Shown one piece after another: positions 62,531 through 64,000 of a stretch of 64,000 nucleotides of DNA. The DNA lies in the NCBI RefSeq assembly GCF_030730945.1, contig NZ_JAVAMS010000002.1:186001-250000 (forward strand), given 5' to 3'. The stretch comes from Aurantiacibacter poecillastricola. Its GTDB lineage: Bacteria; Pseudomonadota; Alphaproteobacteria; Sphingomonadales; Sphingomonadaceae. Made by a program: the position numbers and the translations under genes. The notes beneath the pieces are model-generated. The model was not told where the DNA came from. It saw nothing but the letters and a program-made list of their open reading frames with translations, and did no database searches. Every line of letters begins with the position of its first letter. Within the stretch, counting starts at the first letter, position 1.

Positions 62531-63643
62531 ATGACCGATCCGACACAGGACCTGCTGCCCGAAGGGCTGGAAGATCGCCTGCCGCAATCCATGGCCGCAG
62601 CGACCCGTATCGAGCGCGCGATGCTCGAAGTGATGGCCGCGCACGGTTACGACCGTGTGCGGCCGCCGCTGATCGAGTTCGAGCGCTCGCTTGCCCGGCG
62701 GATGGACGGGGTGCGCACGCGCCGCATGATCCGCTTTACCGATCCCACGTCCCTGCGCACGCTCGCCCTGCGCTCGGACATGACGGTGCAGGTCGGCCGC
62801 ATCGCCGCCACCGGTCTTGGCGATGCGCCGCGCCCGCTGCGCCTCTGCTATGCCGGGCAGGTCGCCCGGATCACCGGCAGCAAACTGGAGCCGCGGCGGG
62901 AAAACCTGCAGGTCGGTGCGGAGCTGATCGGGCGCGATACCGTCGCCGCTGCGGGCGAGGTGGTGGAACTCGCCATTGCCGCGCTGGAGGCAGCCGGGGT
63001 GGAGAACATCTCGGTCGATTTCACCTTGCCGGACCTCGTCGAGACGCTGGCCGACGGCCCGTTGCCGCTGGATCCCGAAGCGCGAGAAAGGGTGCGCCGC
63101 GAACTCGATACCAAGGATGCGGGCGGACTGGTCGAGGCGGGCGGCGCAGCCTATCTCCCCTTGATCCATGCCACCGGCACCTTCGAGCAATCCGCCGAAA
63201 TGCTGGCGGATCTCGACACCGCAGGCGTGCTCGATACGCGTATCGACGGTTTGCGCCAGATCGCCGCGCGCATTGGCGACCGCGCCCGGCTCACGCTCGA
63301 TCCCAGCGAGCGCCACGGCTTCGAATACCAGAGCTGGCTGGGTTTCACCCTTTATGCAGAAGGCGTGCGGGGCGAGATCGGGCGCGGCGGCACCTATTGC
63401 ATCGGTGGCAGTGAGGAGCCCGCGACCGGCTTCTCGCTCTACCCCGAGGAACTTGTGGAAGCGGTAAAGGCAGACGAACCGCTTGGCGAAAAACTGTTCC
63501 TCCCATTGGGCCACGACCGCGCAATTGCCGCGAATTTGCGCGCAGAGGGCTGGCGCACCGTTGCCGCGCTAGACGAGAGCGACGAGGCAAGCGCGCTCGG
63601 CTGCACGCACAGGCTTGATGGCAGCGAGGTGAAGGCGCTCTAG
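62531..63643 (+). CDS. hisZ: ATP phosphoribosyltransferase regulatory subunit
   Basis: The 370-residue protein is a histidyl-tRNA-synthetase-like catalytically inactive paralog that supports the short HisG in histidine synthesis. It begins MTDPTQDLLPEGLEDRLPQSM. It has motif-2-like LRTLALRSDMTVQVGRIA, RITGSKLEPRRENLQVGAELIG, and the late FEYQSWLGFTLYAEGVRGEIGRGGTY. The C-terminal anticodon-binding domain is absent, as expected for HisZ. The start at 62531 follows a hairpin. Its stop overlaps the stop of the convergent partial gene (CTAG). Confidence 0.9.
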   Translation: MTDPTQDLLPEGLEDRLPQSMAAATRIERAMLEVMAAHGYDRVRPPLIEFERSLARRMDGVRTRRMIRFTDPTSLRTLALRSDMTVQVGRIAATGLGDAPRPLRLCYAGQVARITGSKLEPRRENLQVGAELIGRDTVAAAGEVVELAIAALEAAGVENISVDFTLPDLVETLADGPLPLDPEARERVRRELDTKDAGGLVEAGGAAYLPLIHATGTFEQSAEMLADLDTAGVLDTRIDGLRQIAARIGDRARLTLDPSERHGFEYQSWLGFTLYAEGVRGEIGRGGTYCIGGSEEPATGFSLYPEELVEAVKADEPLGEKLFLPLGHDRAIAANLRAEGWRTVAALDESDEASALGCTHRLDGSEVKAL

Positions 63644-64000
63644 CGGCCCTGCAACCACGCGCGCGCAGCTTCGGTAGGCCCGAAGCCGGCACGCCCGAAA
63701 TGGCGCGAGAGGCGCATGTGGTTGACGATACCCTTTCCCGGAAAGGCATGGCGGCACGCATTGCCACCAGCCTCCAGCAGCGCACCTTCCAGCAGGATCG
63801 CCTGCAGGCTTATCGGGTGCGCGCCGCCGTGAAGGATGAGGAAATCGGGATAGCTTCCGCCGCTCTTGATATGCCGGACGGGCGATAGCGCCTCGAGGTC
63901 GGCACCGGCAAAGGCCGGGTCCAGCAAGCGGCGCCTGAGGAAACCCGAAGCCGTGCTCGGCTCGCTGGCGAGATAGGCCGCGCCGTCATTCGCAATCACG
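63640..64000 (-). CDS. Alpha/beta-hydrolase C-terminal part (partial at window end)
   Basis: At least 119 residues are visible and the gene runs past the right edge. Segments SPVRHIKSGGSYPDFLILHGG and a terminal KGIVNHMRLSRHFG resemble the last strands and catalytic His of carboxylesterase/BD-FAE hydrolases (usual forms: HGxxD and GxxHxxxxxxFG). The usual Asp after the HGG is replaced by Ala-His-Pro, so the acid may be shifted or lost. The nucleophile elbow lies outside the window. A GTG at 63999 is only the first in-frame start codon inside the window. Confidence 0.6.
   Translation of the reverse strand, partial: VIANDGAAYLASEPSTASGFLRRRLLDPAFAGADLEALSPVRHIKSGGSYPDFLILHGGAHPISLQAILLEGALLEAGGNACRHAFPGKGIVNHMRLSRHFGRAGFGPTEAARAWLQGR

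Overview
This GC-rich window most likely comes from an alphaproteobacterium of the order Sphingomonadales, probably the Erythrobacteraceae. That call rests on the gene families and arrangements seen: a ferC/ferBA feruloyl-CoA operon and LigAB 4,5-dioxygenase as in Sphingobium, tsaD-gpsA divergent from hemC-hemD-mitofilin-like, a long alphaproteobacterial SerC beside SerA, and many 4-base start/stop overlaps. No rRNA, tRNA, insertion sequence, prophage or CRISPR array was seen. No gene-free stretch reaches 300 bases; the largest gaps are about 210 bases (57812-58021 and 6456-6661).

Layout. 1-2.8 kb (minus): tripartite MacAB/TolC-type efflux operon, cut by the window start. 2.9-6.5 kb (plus): HupE/UreJ-like membrane protein, secreted metallo-beta-lactamase-fold hydrolase, XdhC and a MocA-type nucleotidyltransferase. 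6.6-11.4 kb (plus): complete type I secretion exporter (TolC, ABC, HlyD) with no recognisable substrate nearby. 11.4-19.1 kb (minus): LprI-like protein, DUF3445 protein, methylmalonyl-CoA epimerase, HAD phosphatase, then four linked genes for an OadA-type carboxyltransferase, a biotin carrier and a split PEP-synthase-like kinase. 19.1-32.2 kb: aromatic catabolism, with an esterase, LigW-like decarboxylase, CoA transferase, OsmC fusion, membrane-tethered HTH protein, aldehyde dehydrogenase, LigAB, PilZ protein, FerC, FerB and FerA. 32.2-37.9 kb (minus): TonB-like protein, OmpA with a 26-proline linker, glutaryl-CoA dehydrogenase, single-domain response regulator, and an envelope operon containing a 30-residue membrane protein. 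38-45.5 kb: flippase-gpsA-tsaD facing hemC-hemD-mitofilin-like, then a UbiH-type monooxygenase. 45.5-53.7 kb: DsbD/ScsB-like reductase, two lipoproteins, UvrB, three tandem DUF3617 proteins and an alpha/beta hydrolase. 53.8-57.8 kb (plus): ATP-grasp, alpha-E, transglutaminase and Anbu proteasome-like genes. 58-64 kb: LuxR protein with a degenerate receiver, extensin-like lipoprotein, serC, serA, hisZ and a partial hydrolase.

How the genes work together. The centre of the window looks like a lignin-aromatic island. FerA activates ferulate, FerB cleaves feruloyl-CoA to vanillin, the aldehyde dehydrogenase could oxidise vanillin, and LigAB opens protocatechuate. The four-gene block at 14.1-19.1 kb resembles the phosphorylate-then-carboxylate logic described for acetovanillone and 4-hydroxyacetophenone (Hpe and Acv pathways), but no biotin carboxylase subunit is visible here. 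The second noteworthy system is the Anbu/ATP-grasp/alpha-E/transglutaminase operon, a conserved set whose biological role is still poorly understood.
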